Assembly (NCBI RefSeq): GCF_001593005.1
Contig: NZ_LQZQ01000050.1
Location: 186,001-250,000, forward strand
Length of the DNA stretch: 64,000 nt
Reading direction: 5' to 3'
Source: Roseivirga ehrenbergii
GTDB taxonomy: Bacteria; Bacteroidota; Bacteroidia; Cytophagales; Cyclobacteriaceae
The translations under genes were made by a program, and so were the position numbers. The number at the start of each line of letters is the position of its first letter. Within the stretch, counting starts at the first letter, position 1. The notes under the pieces were generated by a model. The model did not search any database. It was not told the DNA's origin and saw nothing but the letters and a program-made list of their open reading frames with translations. Below, piece after piece: positions 62,978 through 64,000 of this stretch.

Positions 62978-64000
62978 ATGAGAACTGTTTTTTCCTATGC
63001 GAGTGCACCCTTGAGGGTTCTGTTTTTGTTGCTTTTTTTGCTGATTCAGCATGCCAGTCAGGCTCAAATTATTAATATAGGTGCCCTGGTCGAGGGGGCA
63101 AATAATATATCTGCTCAAATGCAAATTTTTGAAGACTCAACAGCCTCTATGGATATTCAAGAAGTGAGTCAACAAAAGTTTAGATTAAACAGTAAGTCTG
63201 ATTTTAATTTCCCATTTACTAATAGTGTCTTTTGGATCAAACTTGATTTTTCTAATAAGAACCAAGAAACTGATCAATGGAACCTTATTTGGAATAACCC
63301 TGTAGTCGAAGAGCTTATTTTCTATGAATACTCACCTGAGGATGGTCAAGTGAGTAATCAACAGGTGTCAAACTTGGCTGATCCTAAAGTGTTTTTCTTT
63401 GTTTCTCAAGAGCCTACATTTTCATTTGAATTACCCAAAGGTGTAGATAAAACTATTTATCTACGACTTGAAAGTAAGCGAGGGCATTATGGAGAAATAG
63501 TTTTGATGAGGTCAAGCGACTATCACTCCTATTTGATTTCAGACCTTGGTATTGATGCTTTTACAAATGGCTTGCTGATCTTTCGTTTACTATTGATTGG
63601 TATCATTAGCTTTTTCGTGGTCCAAGATCGCTTTTTTAGAGCATATTCTATTGTAATGTTCATCCGTACACTCGGGTTCTGGGGCTTGGCCAATGTAATA
63701 GGGCCTGTGTTTTCAAATGATCCGCTTATTATCCAGAAGATCGACCACTTCTTTTATACCCTTTCTCCTTTTTGTGTGCTTCTCTTTGCGCTAGGTACAT
63801 TACAAATGGGGAAAGTATCTATTTGGATAAAGCGCTTAGGTTTAACTATTGCGGGGCTTAGTCTTTCAACGAATATGATACTTATAGCTGATTATCAATG
63901 GTATTGGCTAAAATTAGGAATGTGGTTTTCGGTGCTGAGTGGGGTGTACACCTTGAGTCTTTACGGCTACTTTATTCTAAGAAAATGGCCCATACAGAAA
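62978..64000 (+). CDS. 7TM-DISM family membrane sensor (partial at right edge)
   Basis: The frame opens at ATG 62978 and runs 341 codons to the window end without a stop. The signal peptide covers residues 1-31 (LLFLLIQHASQAQ). An extracellular 7TMR-DISMED2-like beta domain follows at about 35-190 (NSVFWIKLDFSNKN, TIYLRLESKRGHYGE). From about 200 a run of hydrophobic helices begins the 7TM-DISM region (LLIFRLLLIGIISFFVVQDRFF; cited by its start LLIFRLLLIGIISFF). These proteins usually end in a histidine kinase, diguanylate cyclase or LytTR domain, which would lie beyond the edge. Confidence 0.88.
   Translation, partial: MRTVFSYASAPLRVLFLLLFLLIQHASQAQIINIGALVEGANNISAQMQIFEDSTASMDIQEVSQQKFRLNSKSDFNFPFTNSVFWIKLDFSNKNQETDQWNLIWNNPVVEELIFYEYSPEDGQVSNQQVSNLADPKVFFFVSQEPTFSFELPKGVDKTIYLRLESKRGHYGEIVLMRSSDYHSYLISDLGIDAFTNGLLIFRLLLIGIISFFVVQDRFFRAYSIVMFIRTLGFWGLANVIGPVFSNDPLIIQKIDHFFYTLSPFCVLLFALGTLQMGKVSIWIKRLGLTIAGLSLSTNMILIADYQWYWLKLGMWFSVLSGVYTLSLYGYFILRKWPIQK

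Overview
The window looks like chromosomal DNA of a free-living, probably marine member of the Bacteroidota, most likely order Cytophagales. The basis is a TonB-dependent receptor with an N-terminal carboxypeptidase-like domain, the gliding gene gldC, a Na+-translocating NADH:quinone reductase operon, LVIVD and PD40 propeller proteins, a LytTR regulator, a DnaQ-DnaE fusion polymerase, and repeated Bacteroidota-type -7 boxes (TAnnTTTG) close upstream of start codons. Genus cannot be fixed from sequence alone. Coding density is high, both tRNA genes lack an encoded CCA, and I see no insertion sequence, prophage or CRISPR array.

Layout. 1-8046: tail of an unknown gene, a PIF1-type helicase, a fatty acid desaturase, a MacB/FtsX-type permease, a tiny coiled-coil/EF-hand protein, a PRC-barrel protein and a RES/Xre toxin-antitoxin pair. 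8181-14166: a secreted propeller-amidohydrolase, an acetyltransferase, a small membrane protein, a J-domain-like protein and a nitrilase. 14263-22816: cmk-ispH, then nqrABCDE without nqrF, then metG. 23019-28606: cold-shock protein, ChaN-like and CapA-like proteins, a small orphan ORF, and a three-gene module (ATPase with STAS-like domain, STAS-like DUF4325, PIN) that sits on the 3' side of a tRNA-Gln gene. 28682-34461: two secreted propeller proteins, a sugar-phosphate isomerase-like protein, tpx and kdsB. 34843-42216: GDSL lipoprotein plus TonB receptor, gldC, pth, rplY and prs. 42310-48489: a three-gene phosphorelay operon, an intradiol dioxygenase/thioredoxin-like fusion lipoprotein and a membrane LytTR regulator. 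48651-60857: trxA, the polymerase III alpha/epsilon fusion, an orphan Pycsar-TM-type membrane protein, a divergent outer-membrane barrel protein with a kinase-like N-terminus, a palindrome-rich gap and an M14 peptidase. 61373-64000: gapA, tRNA-Glu with a partial copy of its 3' end nearby, and the start of a 7TM-DISM sensor.

Most genes are housekeeping or envelope functions typical of the phylum. The observations that seem least explained are (1) the Omp85-like barrel protein whose N-terminal half carries motifs resembling Fam20C/HipA-type kinases, (2) the ATPase-STAS-PIN module beside tRNA-Gln, (3) the stand-alone Pycsar-TM-like protein with a degenerate HD domain, divergent from (1), and (4) several non-coding structures: an orphan plus-strand terminator, a duplicated tRNA-Glu end and a cluster of related palindromes. 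All functional claims are from reading motifs by eye; no searches were run.
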